This document shows positions 8,164 through 18,200 of a DNA stretch of 64,000 nt, piece after piece. A program made the translations under genes and the position numbers. The stretch comes from Paenibacillus typhae. Lineage in GTDB: Bacteria; Bacillota; Bacilli; Paenibacillales; Paenibacillaceae. Where the stretch lies: NCBI RefSeq assembly GCF_900099765.1, contig NZ_FNDX01000024.1:1-64000 (forward strand), in the 5' to 3' direction. Each line of letters begins with the position of its first letter. The first letter of the stretch is position 1. The notes beneath the pieces are model-generated. The model had not been told where the DNA came from. It was given only the letters and a program-made list of their open reading frames with translations, and did not search any database.

Positions 8164-9375
8164 TTATGACATATCGCCGGCCTCCCTGCGGTGAAGCCTT
8201 CGGCGGAGTACAAGCCAGCTGCCCATAGGGGCTGTGCCAAGCGCAAGCAGCAGAACAATAATTACCTGCGAAGAGCGGCTGACTGACAGCACACAGATAA
8301 ACACCAGGATACCCAGGAGCCGCCCGCTCATCAGGCTAAGCTCCCGGAGCACCACCCATTCTACGCGTTTACTCACACTTTCTGCCGTTTCGCCCATCAG
8401 GTCAAAGCTGATTGACGTCATCGGCAGCATGTATAACGGAATAAACAGCGAAGTTCCGATCCCCATGAGCAGCAGAGTACCGTAGCTGAGCTTCCAGAGC
8501 AGCGGCACGATCACCGCCACCAGCAGGATTCCGCCGCCAAGCATGCCTGCAGAGCGAAAGCGGGGCTTGAACCATTTACCGGCCGCATAATAGCTGACCA
8601 GGGAGACCGAGGACGTAATCAGCGCGAATTGCCCGAGCTTGCTCTCTGTCTGCGCTGCAAGGTAAACCAGCAGACCGATGAGGAAGGAGAAGACGCCTTC
8701 CCGTATGCCTTGAAACACCAGTGCGCCGGCAACGGGCCGCCATGCACTGCCGCTTCGCCGCAGCTCTCTCCACGGCTCCAGCCACAGATAGGCTCCTTCG
8801 CTTTTTCGTTTCTTCAGAAAGAAGCTCAGCACAGCGGCAGCCCCGTAGATACAGAGCGATACGATGAACACCACCCGGTAACCGCGTTGCCCCTGCAGCC
8901 TGGAGATCAGCCAGCCGGACAGAAAAGGGCCGACAATACCGGTCAGTGAACCAAGCAGCCCCATCCAACCGTTATAATGATCACGGTTCTGAGCATCCGT
9001 TATTTCAAAATAGATAATATTATAAGCCAGCCAGAATAAACCGATGGCCACCCCAAGCGTCAGGCCCAGCGGCCAGATATAGCTCGAGGCGGATTCTCCG
9101 GCCCACAGCACCAGCAAATAAAAAATGCCCGAAACGGCGATTCCCAGCCGCAGGGCATTCATTTTATTGTGTTCCTTGACCCATTTGCCGGCCAGCCAGA
9201 AGCTGAGGCCCACCGCCACCTGCTGGCTGAACGCAAACCAGCCGATCATGCCGTAGTCCTGACGGGCTTTCCACAAATACACATTCAAAAAAGTACCTGC
9301 CAGCACACTGGCCAGCAAATTTAAACCGTTCACCGCAAGCAGCAGAGCCGCCTGGTTTTCTGGTGTTTTTTTCAA
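8164..9375 (-). CDS. MFS transporter
   Basis: A 403-residue integral membrane protein with about twelve hydrophobic segments in two halves, typical of the major facilitator superfamily; the inter-domain loop carries a basic patch (FFLKKRKSEG). The substrate cannot be read. The chosen start is the TTG at 9375, which has CAGGAGGG 8 nt upstream. A longer reading from 9411 would put this Shine-Dalgarno inside the gene. It is the first gene of a leftward run with the CitA/DcuS-type kinase and its regulator, so it may carry a metabolite connected with that system. Confidence 0.8.
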   Translation of the reverse strand: MKKTPENQAALLLAVNGLNLLASVLAGTFLNVYLWKARQDYGMIGWFAFSQQVAVGLSFWLAGKWVKEHNKMNALRLGIAVSGIFYLLVLWAGESASSYIWPLGLTLGVAIGLFWLAYNIIYFEITDAQNRDHYNGWMGLLGSLTGIVGPFLSGWLISRLQGQRGYRVVFIVSLCIYGAAAVLSFFLKKRKSEGAYLWLEPWRELRRSGSAWRPVAGALVFQGIREGVFSFLIGLLVYLAAQTESKLGQFALITSSVSLVSYYAAGKWFKPRFRSAGMLGGGILLVAVIVPLLWKLSYGTLLLMGIGTSLFIPLYMLPMTSISFDLMGETAESVSKRVEWVVLRELSLMSGRLLGILVFICVLSVSRSSQVIIVLLLALGTAPMGSWLVLRRRLHRREAGDMS

Positions 9376-9462
9376 TGTAACGCCCTCCTGCCATCTGTCT
9401 GGACTGGACAATCAATCCGGTTTAGCTTGTCCGGCAGAAGGACGGATTATAAACATTTTAGG

Positions 9463-10002
9463 TTATTTCCCGCTGCTCAGGTTGCGCACAAACTGAATAC
9501 GGTCTTCCTGGGCAAGACTTTGCTGCACATGGAAGCAGGAAGGACAGACGTACAGATTCAGTGAAAACGGCGCCTTGAGTACAGGTCCGGCCAGCGCTTC
9601 CGAAGCTGATGGCTCAAACTGGTCTACCGGCTGCTTGCCGGCCAGCACCAGCAGCTCGTGGCACTGCGGACATTCCGGTGCCTCAAGCTGCGCCGCCAGA
9701 ACCGCAGCTACGCTCTGCTCATATTGCTGAAGGTCATACTCTTCACCAAACTGGCTGAGCGTATTATAGATCGGTACTACGCTTTCTTTATCATCATCGT
9801 CCCACAAATTCTCGTTACTGATCTCGTCCGTTTCCGCATCTTCCCCGGCTTCCGGCTCTTCATCCTCAAGATCATCCACGCCTACGGTAATCGTACGGTA
9901 ACCGCTCAGCTCATTGTTACAGTGGGGGCAGGTCTCTTCAGGCCCAAACTCCTCATCCCACACAATTTCAGTATGACACCACGGGCATACAGTTGTTTCC
10001 AT
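9463..10002 (-). CDS. Zinc-ribbon protein of unknown function
   Basis: A 179-residue acidic cytosolic protein with two probable zinc ribbons. The first is at the N terminus (CPWC, then CPHC after 16 residues) and the second toward the C terminus (CPQC...CPSC). Between them is a strongly acidic linker (DLEDEEPEAGEDAETDE) followed by a helical stretch. I do not recognise a named family. It closes the mutS2 - yshE-like - microprotein run, whose gaps are small, so co-transcription is likely. Confidence 0.7.
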   Translation of the reverse strand: METTVCPWCHTEIVWDEEFGPEETCPHCNNELSGYRTITVGVDDLEDEEPEAGEDAETDEISNENLWDDDDKESVVPIYNTLSQFGEEYDLQQYEQSVAAVLAAQLEAPECPQCHELLVLAGKQPVDQFEPSASEALAGPVLKAPFSLNLYVCPSCFHVQQSLAQEDRIQFVRNLSSGK

Positions 10003-10036
10003 TGTTTCTGTCTCCTTCTTACCTCACATATAAAAT

Positions 10037-10117
10037 TCAGTTAATCACGAGATATAAAATACCTGCTGCTAAAAAAGCTACGGCGGAGATAAAGAGCACC
10101 CGGATCAGAATTTTCAT
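10037..10117 (-). CDS. 26-residue single-pass membrane microprotein
   Basis: ATG at 10117 with TAGGAG 8 nt upstream encodes MKILIRVLFISAVAF followed by LAAGILYLVIN and a stop. The whole peptide is one hydrophobic helix with two N-terminal basic residues, so an inner-membrane orientation with the N terminus inside is expected. It sits 16 bp behind the yshE-like membrane gene and 34 bp before the zinc-ribbon gene, all on the same strand. I know no family for it; the support is a good ribosome-binding site, amphipathic-free hydrophobicity and operon position. Confidence 0.55.
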   Translation of the reverse strand: MKILIRVLFISAVAFLAAGILYLVIN

Positions 10118-10133
10118 CAGTTCTACTCCTAAG

Positions 10134-10553
10134 TCAGGATATCGCGGCGCCAATCACGTAGGACAGCGAGACCGAGATCAGCAGTGCTGTGAACCCGACA
10201 GCCCGGTTATCCGCGGCAATTTCATCATCAATCGAAAACACGGGGGTCAGAAATTCAAACAGGAAATAAGCGAGCAGCAGCAGCAAAAATCCGACCAGCG
10301 ACCATTTCATCGTCTCATAAATCGAAGCCCCCGCCTGAATGCTGAAGCGCAGAATGTTACAGATTCCGAAAATTTTGCCGCCGGTAGCCATTGCCACCGC
10401 CAGATTCCCCTTGCGGATTTCCTCCCAGCAGTTATACTTGGTCACCATTTCAAAGAAGGACAGGAAGATTACCAGACCCAGAATGGCTACAGTGAAATAG
10501 CCGAGCAATGCGCCCAGCGGATGATCCAGCAAAAGATCAATATTTCCTTGCAT
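10134..10553 (-). CDS. yshE: DUF350 / UPF0719 membrane protein, YshE-like
   Basis: A 139-residue protein with four hydrophobic segments (about residues 14-36, 50-72, 83-103, 117-137). It matches the DUF350 family by length and by the small-residue-rich first segments around NLAVAMATGGKIFG. In Bacillus subtilis yshE lies directly downstream of mutSB, the same position as here. The start has AGAGGGG upstream. Its function is unknown; it is in the cell membrane. Confidence 0.8.
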   Translation of the reverse strand: MQGNIDLLLDHPLGALLGYFTVAILGLVIFLSFFEMVTKYNCWEEIRKGNLAVAMATGGKIFGICNILRFSIQAGASIYETMKWSLVGFLLLLLAYFLFEFLTPVFSIDDEIAADNRAVGFTALLISVSLSYVIGAAIS

Positions 10554-10582
10554 AATTCCCCTCTTTCTGCCGTGCTTCCCCG

Positions 10583-12946
10583 CTACTCAAGCTCAGCCAC
10601 GGTTACACCCGCGCCGCCTTCGTTATAATTTCCAAGCCGGTAGCTTTTGACATGTCTATGTTTGCGCAGATACTCCTGGATGCCGGTGCGCAATACGCCG
10701 GTTCCCTTGCCGTGAATAATATAAATCTGTCCTAAATTCCCCAGGAACGCCTCATCAATGAAACGGTCCGTTTCCATGATCGCTTCCTCAAGGTTGGCTC
10801 CGCGCAGATCCAGCTCACTGCGGACATTCTCATCACGGGTACGCTTGACTGTCGTGGCCCGGCGCAGTGCAGGCGCTGGCTGATCCGGAGCGGATGCCAG
10901 AAACTCGAGATCGCTCACATTGACCTTCATTTTCATAATGCCGAACTGCACAACCGCTTCTTTGGTTCCGCTCAGCTCTACAATGTAACCCTTCTGGTTC
11001 ACGCTCGGCAGCTTCACCTCATCGCCGGGCTGCAGCTGACGCGGTGCCTTTGCAGCGCGGGACGCTGCTTTTTTGCGCGGTGCCGGCTCTGCTTCATCCA
11101 GGCGGCGGCGGGCTTCGATCAGCTTATGCTCCTTGACCGAAGCGCCTTCCTCCATGGCCAGGCGGCGCAGATCGCTGATAATCTCCTCGGCTTCCTTGCG
11201 CGCCTTGTCGAGAATGGCGCTGGCATCCTTCTCGGCCTTTTCCAGGCGCTTGTCGCGCTGGCTTTCCAGCTTCTCCAGCTCAAGCTGCTGCCGCTTGCGG
11301 AATTCCTCCGCTTCCCGGCGGATCACCTCGGCCCGCTCACGCTCCTGCTCGGCGGTAAGCCGGTTCTCCTCCAGGGAAGCAATCATATGCTCAACGCGCA
11401 GATCCTCTTCCTTCACTTCACCGCGTGCATGCTCCAGAATGGCGCCCGGCAGACCCAGCCGTTCAGCAATCGCAAAAGCGTTGCTTCGTCCAGGCACGCC
11501 GATCAGCAGGCGGTAAGTCGGGCTTAAGGTCTGCACATCGAATTCCATGCTGGCATTGATGACACCTTTGCGTTCATAGGCGTAAGCCTTCAGCTCGCTG
11601 TAGTGCGTTGTCGCAATCATCCTGCATTCGGTGCGGTGGATATGCTCCAGAATGGCGATGGCCAGTGCCGAGCCTTCCGCCGGGTCTGTTCCGGCACCCA
11701 CCTCATCCAGCAGAATAAGGCTCTTCGGAGTCATCCGCTTCAGGATGGAGATAATATTGGTCATATGGCTTGAGAAGGTACTCAGGCTCTGCTCAATGCT
11801 CTGTTCATCCCCGATGTCCGCATAAATGGCATCGAATACACACATCTGGCTGCCTTCCTCCGCCGGAATGAACAAGCCGGACATGGACATCAGGCTGAGC
11901 AGCCCCACTGTCTTCAGCGTAACCGTCTTACCGCCGGTATTCGGACCGGTCACAATAATCGAGCTGTACTGGTTGCCCAGCTCGGCATCAAGCGGTACCA
12001 CAAGCTCCGCCGGAATCAGCGGATGGCGGCCCTTGCGCAGCTTAAGGTATCCGCGGTCATTCATCCGCGGCTGGGTTGCCTTCATTTCCCTGGCAATCCG
12101 TGCCTTGGCAAAGATGAAATCCAGCTGGCCCAGAATATCGACATCATAGGCCATTTCCTCAGCTATGCCGCCAACCAGGTCGGTCAGCCTGTGGAGGATG
12201 ATTTCAATTTCTCGCTCCTCGCGCAGCCGGGTCTCCCGTAGCTTATTGTTCATCGCTACAATTGATTCCGGCTCGATGAACAGCGTAGCTCCTGAACCGG
12301 ACTGGTCATGCACAATTCCGCCAAAGTGAGAGCGGTATTCTGCTTTGACCGGAATAACGAACCGGTCACCGCGGATCGTAACAAGCTGATCCTGGAGCAT
12401 CTTGGCTACAGAGGACGAGCGGATCATCGAATCGAGCTTCTCGCGGATCCGCGCTTCACCGCCCCGCAGCTCCCGGCGGATATTAGCCAGCTCCGGACTT
12501 GCCGAATCAAGTACATTCGCGTCCTCGTCGATGCAGGCGCGGATGGCATCCTCGACATGCTTCTGCTCGGAGAGCAGATCACTTAAGGCATACAGCAGCT
12601 CGATCTTCTCATCCTCATGCATGGCCGCGAGGAACCGCTTGACTCTGCGCGCCCCGCCAATCGTGTTGCCTACGGAGAGCAGCTCGGACGTTCCGAGCAT
12701 CCCTCCAATTGATGCGCGCTTCAGCGCAGGCCGGATATCGCTTACTCCTCCGAAGGAAGGGATGCCTTTGAGCCGGTCCACATTGACCGCTTCGTCCGTG
12801 GCCTGAAGCAGCCTTTTCACCCCTTCAAAGTCACCGGAAGGCTTCAGCTCCTCTGCTGCAAGCCTCCCCATCGGGGTCTGCGTATATTGCATCAATTTAT
12901 TTAAAATCTTGCGATATTCAAGCGTATGCAAAATTTTGTCGTCCAA
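10583..12946 (-). CDS. mutS2: Endonuclease MutS2 (MutSB, RqcU)
   Basis: A 787-residue protein of standard MutS2 length. The core and lever domains (about residues 1-310) lack the mismatch-recognition domain. The ATPase domain has Walker A GPNTGGKT and Walker B LLDEVGAGTDPAEGSAL. A long charged coiled coil (about 510-630) follows, then a KOW-like segment and a C-terminal Smr nuclease domain (LDLRGANLEEA...IIHGKGTGVLR). MutS2 acts on recombination intermediates and on collided ribosomes. Translation starts at TTG, with GAAGGGAG about 11 nt upstream. A TATAAT -10 box lies at 12979-12984. Confidence 0.97.
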   Translation of the reverse strand: MDDKILHTLEYRKILNKLMQYTQTPMGRLAAEELKPSGDFEGVKRLLQATDEAVNVDRLKGIPSFGGVSDIRPALKRASIGGMLGTSELLSVGNTIGGARRVKRFLAAMHEDEKIELLYALSDLLSEQKHVEDAIRACIDEDANVLDSASPELANIRRELRGGEARIREKLDSMIRSSSVAKMLQDQLVTIRGDRFVIPVKAEYRSHFGGIVHDQSGSGATLFIEPESIVAMNNKLRETRLREEREIEIILHRLTDLVGGIAEEMAYDVDILGQLDFIFAKARIAREMKATQPRMNDRGYLKLRKGRHPLIPAELVVPLDAELGNQYSSIIVTGPNTGGKTVTLKTVGLLSLMSMSGLFIPAEEGSQMCVFDAIYADIGDEQSIEQSLSTFSSHMTNIISILKRMTPKSLILLDEVGAGTDPAEGSALAIAILEHIHRTECRMIATTHYSELKAYAYERKGVINASMEFDVQTLSPTYRLLIGVPGRSNAFAIAERLGLPGAILEHARGEVKEEDLRVEHMIASLEENRLTAEQERERAEVIRREAEEFRKRQQLELEKLESQRDKRLEKAEKDASAILDKARKEAEEIISDLRRLAMEEGASVKEHKLIEARRRLDEAEPAPRKKAASRAAKAPRQLQPGDEVKLPSVNQKGYIVELSGTKEAVVQFGIMKMKVNVSDLEFLASAPDQPAPALRRATTVKRTRDENVRSELDLRGANLEEAIMETDRFIDEAFLGNLGQIYIIHGKGTGVLRTGIQEYLRKHRHVKSYRLGNYNEGGAGVTVAELE

Positions 12947-13087
12947 TTACAGTCACAGCTCCCTTCATAGATGTTTACATTATACCTAATTCGGCCCATT
13001 TACGCTATTTGGGCATAGAAAAGCCGGCCTAAGGCCACAATAACAACTGCACATATCCTTATGCGAAGGCCAAAGGAGGTTTTTCCA

Positions 13088-13435
13088 GTGAGATTTTTAG
13101 GTCATGTAGTCCGTTTCATTGTGGCAGCCCTCGTGCTGCTTGTTGTCGGCTGGATTGTACCGCAGTTTACAGTCGGCGGATTCTGGAGCGCACTGATTCT
13201 TGCTCTGGTGATTGCACTGCTCGGCTGGGTGGTTGAAGGAATCTTCGGCAAAAAAGCAACCCCGTTCGGACGCGGTATCGTCGGCTTTCTGGTCAGCGCT
13301 CTGGTCATCTGGATCGCCCAGTTCGTCGTGAGCGGAGTCAGTGTAACCATTCTTGGCGCCCTGCTGGCGGCACTGGTCATCGGGATCATAGATCTGTTCC
13401 TGCCGGTGTCCACACCGTTTGAAGCCGGTAAATAA
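13088..13435 (+). CDS. Phage holin family 4-type (PF04020) membrane protein
   Basis: A 115-residue protein made almost entirely of four hydrophobic segments separated by short loops (RGIVGFLVSALVIWI, VSVTILGALLAALVIGI). The layout matches the PF04020 family of small four-helix membrane proteins, which despite the holin label is chromosomal in many Gram-positive bacteria. The start is the GTG at 13088 with AAAGGAGGT 7 nt upstream; an ATG at 13061 in frame precedes this site and is less likely. It is a single gene between divergent mutS2 and a convergent diguanylate cyclase. Confidence 0.75.
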   Translation: MRFLGHVVRFIVAALVLLVVGWIVPQFTVGGFWSALILALVIALLGWVVEGIFGKKATPFGRGIVGFLVSALVIWIAQFVVSGVSVTILGALLAALVIGIIDLFLPVSTPFEAGK

Positions 13436-13458
13436 CCCCCTGCTGCAAGCAGACAACG

Positions 13459-13501
13459 AAACCCCCTCTCTCCGGCTCACCCGGAAACAGGGGGTTTATT
13501 G
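13459..13501. terminator. Bidirectional intrinsic terminator
   Basis: AAACCCCCT (13459-13467) pairs with AGGGGGTTT (13489-13497), with an inner CCGG pair. It lies between the convergent holin-like and diguanylate cyclase genes. Confidence 0.75.
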
Positions 13502-13510
13502 TGAGTCCTC

Positions 13511-14608
13511 TCAGGCATAGACAGTTTCTTCCTTATGTGAATGGGAGGCGGTCACAACAGCATTTTTACCGCCGTGTTTGGCAGTGTAGAGAGCGTTATC
13601 CGTTTTGCGGAACAGCAGCTCCTTCCCGTCACCCAGCTGATAATCGCATAATCCGATACTGACAGTAATCGGCTTCCCGCCGGCGTAGGAATGCTCCATC
13701 CGGCCGATTGCCAGCCGCAGCTCCTCAGCAGCCGCATAGGCTTCGTGAACATTTTTGTCGGTAAAAATAACCGCGAATTCCTCCCCGCCGTATCTGGCAG
13801 CAAAATCGTTCAGTCCAATCATTGCCCTCACCTGGCCCGCTACTTCCTTGAGCACAAGATCTCCGACCCAGTGGCCGTAAGTGTCATTTACACGCTTGAA
13901 ATTATCGATATCAAACAGGGCGAGCTGCAGATGCAGGCCGTTGCTTTCACATTGCTCCAGCAGCGAATCCAGATATTCATGGAAGGTTTTATGATTATAA
14001 AGGCCGGTCAGCGCATCAATTTTGAGCAGTTTATCCGAAATAGCCCGCTCTACCATCAGCTCCTGCTCCGACTTGGTCAGCTGCTCCAGATGGTCCCGGA
14101 CCTCTCGCGCACGGATGATCGCCATGCGGGACATGAACACAAACACAATAAACACACATTCCACCATAAAAAACTCCAGCATCGGCTTATCCAGTATTGT
14201 GCGCTCCAGCCCGAAATAAACGCCTGCATAAAAAACAACACTGAACAGACCCAGGTAATGCAGCAGTTTCCGGTCAAAGTAAATCAGGGATATCATAATC
14301 GGCATCATCAGGGTCATCTGTGCCCCGTCCACAAACGGCTCGAGGACAAAATACATTAAGTAGGAAACAACGAAGCCGCAGCCGACTACAGCCTGCTTCC
14401 GATACAGAACGGCAGTGCGCAGCCACATTTCTGCCAGAATCATCGCAATAACAATCATAATGTTGCAGGCAACGAATAAATGCCCTTTACCAGGCAGAAT
14501 AGCCGACTTTACCTCAGGCATGTGAGTGGAGAGCACAAAAATAAACTGGGCTGCCAGCATCAACAGGACAAGCACCCAGTACCCGTTTAATATTCTGCGG
14601 TGCCACAT
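13511..14608 (-). CDS. Membrane diguanylate cyclase (GGDEF domain)
   Basis: A 365-residue protein with about six N-terminal transmembrane segments (residues 1-165), a short coiled linker and a C-terminal GGDEF domain with an intact active site (RYGGEEFAVIF) and the preceding LTGLYNHKTFHEYL and FDIDNFKRVNDTYGH motifs. It should make c-di-GMP from two GTP. The inhibitory RXXD site normally five residues before GGEEF is absent (GLND), so product inhibition is likely lost. No good Shine-Dalgarno is positioned before the ATG at 14608, so the exact start is uncertain. Confidence 0.88.
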   Translation of the reverse strand: MWHRRILNGYWVLVLLMLAAQFIFVLSTHMPEVKSAILPGKGHLFVACNIMIVIAMILAEMWLRTAVLYRKQAVVGCGFVVSYLMYFVLEPFVDGAQMTLMMPIMISLIYFDRKLLHYLGLFSVVFYAGVYFGLERTILDKPMLEFFMVECVFIVFVFMSRMAIIRAREVRDHLEQLTKSEQELMVERAISDKLLKIDALTGLYNHKTFHEYLDSLLEQCESNGLHLQLALFDIDNFKRVNDTYGHWVGDLVLKEVAGQVRAMIGLNDFAARYGGEEFAVIFTDKNVHEAYAAAEELRLAIGRMEHSYAGGKPITVSIGLCDYQLGDGKELLFRKTDNALYTAKHGGKNAVVTASHSHKEETVYA

Positions 14609-14835
14609 CTCCGCATTTTGTACATCAATTGCTATATTAATGTAGATCCCCTACTTTTAACCGATATATAATAGCTTTTATTATAATGAATTTGAATTAT
14701 CTTTGCACCATTTATTTGCATGTTTCGACAAACAACGACGTTTCTCTACTGTCCGGTAATTTTTCAAGGTTTATGAAAGACTTCCAGCAAAAAGTAAGCT
14801 ATGCTAATGGGGAAACTACCCTGAGGAGGATGTCC

Positions 14836-15219
14836 ATGTTTAAAAAGCCGGCCTTATTGCTGTCGATTCTCTGCCTGATCATTCTGTCTGCCTGCAGCAG
14901 CGGGAAGGAGAATTCCTCCATTGCAGGCGGATCATCAGAAAACGCTATTGCGGCGGAAGAGGAGCTCACAATAACAGCAACGAACTACAGCTTTGACAAG
15001 GAAGAATATCATCTGAAAAAGGGCGTGCCGGTAAAAATCATTTTTAAAAATGAAAGCGGTAACCACGGCATTCTTGTACCTGAGCTTGAACTGAGATTAG
15101 ATGCCAAAACCTCCTCGCAGGTAATCATTCCAGAGGAAGCGGGAACCTATGAAATGACCTGTGCCATTATGTGCGGCTCCGGCCACAGCTCCATGAGCGC
15201 CAGGGTAATAGTGGAGTAA
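14836..15219 (+). CDS. CuA-type cupredoxin lipoprotein
   Basis: A 127-residue lipoprotein. The signal peptide (MFKKPALLLSIL) ends in the lipobox LSAC, followed by a Ser/Gly linker. A cupredoxin fold contains the binuclear-copper motif C-AIM-C-GSG-H-SS-M, the same spacing as the CuA site of cytochrome oxidase subunit II, with an upstream His in GNHG as the remaining ligand. The glutamate of the oxidase motif is replaced by isoleucine, which contributes only a backbone contact. There are no subunit II transmembrane helices. It probably binds copper outside the cell, as carrier or electron transfer protein. The ATG at 14836 has GAGGAGG 6 nt upstream. Confidence 0.82.
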   Translation: MFKKPALLLSILCLIILSACSSGKENSSIAGGSSENAIAAEEELTITATNYSFDKEEYHLKKGVPVKIIFKNESGNHGILVPELELRLDAKTSSQVIIPEEAGTYEMTCAIMCGSGHSSMSARVIVE

Positions 15220-15224
15220 TGCCA

Positions 15225-15261
15225 AAAACGGATGCTGCCCATAGTGGTCAGCATCCGTTTT
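15225..15261. terminator. Bidirectional intrinsic terminator
   Basis: AAAACGGATGCTG (15225-15237) pairs with CAGCATCCGTTTT (15249-15261). It serves the convergent cupredoxin and ZapA-like genes. Confidence 0.9.
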
Positions 15262-15277
15262 GTCATGCATCCGCCAT

Positions 15278-18200
15278 TCAACTGTCCTGCTCGATCAATT
15301 GAATCCATTCATTATATTCATTCTGCAGCTTGGCATATTCCGCCTGAAGCTCACGGTGTTCCTTGGCCAGCTTGTCCAGCTCGCCCTCTCTGAGCTCGAA
15401 CTGTGCCTGCATTAGCCGGAGCTGGCTCTGGGCCAGTTCAAAATGCTCCCCGATCTCGTCCAGCTGCTGCTGCGCTTCACGCTGTGTCTCGCTTAACGCT
15501 TTGGCCTGTGCCTCTGCCTCCCCGGCTTCCTGCTGCCAGATCTCGATTTCCTCGCGCAGAGCGGCTTCCGTTCCGCTCCACTGGGCTTCCCGCTGCTGCA
15601 GCTCTTCATACCGCTGCTTCCAGGCGGCTTCAGTCTCGCGGGCCTCACGGATGGCTTCCTGCTGTCCGGCAGCTGCCGCTGCAGCTTCACGGGCAGCCTC
15701 GGACAGCTCTTCAAAGCGCCGTGCGGTTTCCTCCGTTTCGGCCTCCAGCAGGTTATATCTTTCCTCCAGCTGCTCTTTGTCCTGCAGCAGGTCGTCATAC
15801 TGTGCAATCAAGTCCTCGTACCGGCTGCGCAAAGCGGCCAGCTGCTTGCGTACTTCCGCCGCGTCTTCACGCTGCGAAGAAGACTCAAGCTCGGCTTCCG
15901 CCCGCAGGCCGGCCTCGCGTTCAAGCTTCTGCTGCATTTCCAGAGCCTGGCTGCGCAGAGCTTCTATCCCGCTCTGCAGCGAATCTGACCGCTCTTCCGC
16001 TTCCAGCAGGCTCATTTCGAGTTCGCCGATATCTGCCATATGTTTATCGGCAAGCTCCTGCCAGTTCCGCGCCTCTGCTTCGGTACGGGCAAGCTCATCC
16101 TGCAGACGGCTCTGCTCCGCTCCGGCTCTTCCGAGTTCGATGCGCAGCTCCGCTGCTTCACTGCCTGCCTGCTCATACTGCTGGCGCAGCTCTTCCAGCT
16201 CGTCGCTCAGCAGCGTCTGCAGCTCTGCGGACGACTGCAGTTCCCTGCGTGCCTCGCCGAGCGCCGCTTCCTTCTCCTGCAGCAGACCGCGCAGCTCTGC
16301 TGTCTCTTGCCCTGCCTGCTCATACTGCTGGCGCAGCTCTTCCAGCTCGTCGCTCAGCAGCGTCTGCAGCTCTGCGGACGACTGCAGTTCCCTGCGCGCC
16401 TCGCCGAGCGCAGCTTCCTTCTCCTGCAGCAGACCGCGCAGCTCTGCTGTCTCTTGCCCTGCCTGCTCATATTGCTGGCGCAGCTCTTCCAGCTCATCAT
16501 TCAGCAGCGTCTGCAATTCAGCGGACGACTGCAGTTCCCTGCGCGCCTCGCCGAGCGCAGCTTCCTTCTCCTGCAGCAGACTGCGCAGCTCTGCTGTCTC
16601 TTGGCCGGCCTGCTCAAATTGCTGGCGCAGCTCATTAAGCTCGTCGTTCAGCAGCGTCTGTAATTCAGTAGACGACTGCAGTTCTCTGCGCGCCTCGCTG
16701 AGCGCCGTTTCCTTCTCCTGCAGCAAACTGCGCATGTCTGCTGACTCTTGGCCTGCCTGCTCAAATTGCTGGCGCAGCTCATTAAGCTCGTCGTTCAGCA
16801 GCGTCTGTAATTCAGTAGACGACTGCAGTTCTCTGCGCGCCTCGCTGAGCGCCGTTTCCTTCTCCTGCAGCAAACTGCGCATGTCTGCTGACTCTTGGCC
16901 TGCCTGCTCAAATTGCTGGCGCAGCTCATTAAGCTCGTCGTTCAGCAGCGTCTGTAATTCAGTAGACGACTGCAGTTCTCTGCGCGCCTCGCTGAGCGCC
17001 GTTTCCTTCTCCTGCAGCAGACTGCGCAGCTCTGCGGTCTCTTGGCCTGCCTGCTCAAAGCGCTCACGCAGACCGGCTGAATCCCGCTGCTCCTGCTCAT
17101 GGCGCTGGCGCAGCTCTTCCAGCTCCGCGTTAACCAGCTCTGCAAGCTCTGTTGCCGACTGCAGCTCTTCCCCGGAGCGGATCAGCCGCTCCTCAGCAGA
17201 CTGCAGGGCATCCCTGAGTCCGGCCGCATCGTTCTGTGTCTCATCATAACGCTGATGCAGCTCTTCCAGCTGCCCGTTCAGCAGAGCAAGCTGCTCGGCT
17301 GAAGTCCGCTGCTCCTCGGCGAGCTGCTCTCCCCGGGCAACAGCCGCTTCATACTCCGCCTGCAGACTCTGCCGGGCATCGCGTTCACTCTTAAGCCCCG
17401 CTTCGGCCGCACGCAGCCGTGACTGAAGCTGTCCCGTACCTCCGCGCAGCTCATTAAGCTGCTTGTCCAGCTCCTGAAGCTGCTGCTTGTGGCGGTGCTC
17501 CTGCGTGCCCTGCGACTGCCGGAGCTCCTTGTTCTTGGCCTGCTCCTTCTGCAGCGCTTCCCGCTCCCCGCTGAGCTCCTTCTCAAGCGCTGCCTTGGTA
17601 TCTGCAAGCTCCTTGCTGAGCACGGTGCGGATCTCTACAACTTCCCCGCCGAGCGATTCCCGGGTCTGCGCCAGCTCCTGCTCCAGCTGAGACAGCGTTT
17701 CCGCCTTCTCCTGAAGCAGTGTCTCACGGAGGTTTTTCAGCTCCTCCGCATGCGCTGCCCTCAATTCGTCAAGCTGCTGCAGGCGTGCCTCATCAAGCGC
17801 CGCCAGCTCCTGCCTGTGGCCGTCGCGGCTTACAGCCTGCTCCTGCTCGTAGACGTTGCGCAGCTCCTGCAGCTCTGCCTCGCGGGCCTGCAGCTCTTCT
17901 GCAAGCTTCTCCCGGGCAGCTGCCGCCGCCTGCTCCGCCTGCTGCAGCTGCTCGGCATGAGCCTTACGTTCCTGCTCCAGGTTATCCAGATGACGCTTGC
18001 GTTCCTCTTCAGCTTCAGCCACCAGCCGGGCGGCTTCCGCCTTGGCCGACTCCCTTAGCCGTTCATATTCTTCCTGCCGTTCGCGCTGGATTTCCAGGAG
18101 GCGTGACACCTCTACCCGCAGCTCGGTACGCTCACCGGTCAGCATATTTAGTTCATTTTTGAAGTCCTGAACCTGGATGGCCTGCTCTGCCATATGTACG

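Noticed and set aside
15363-17249. A 628-codon Ser-rich open frame opposite the ZapA-like gene
   Set aside because: It is the reverse reading of the GAG/CTG/CAG-rich coiled-coil repeats; the Ser/Ala/Cys composition and repetition are exactly the mirror of that sequence.
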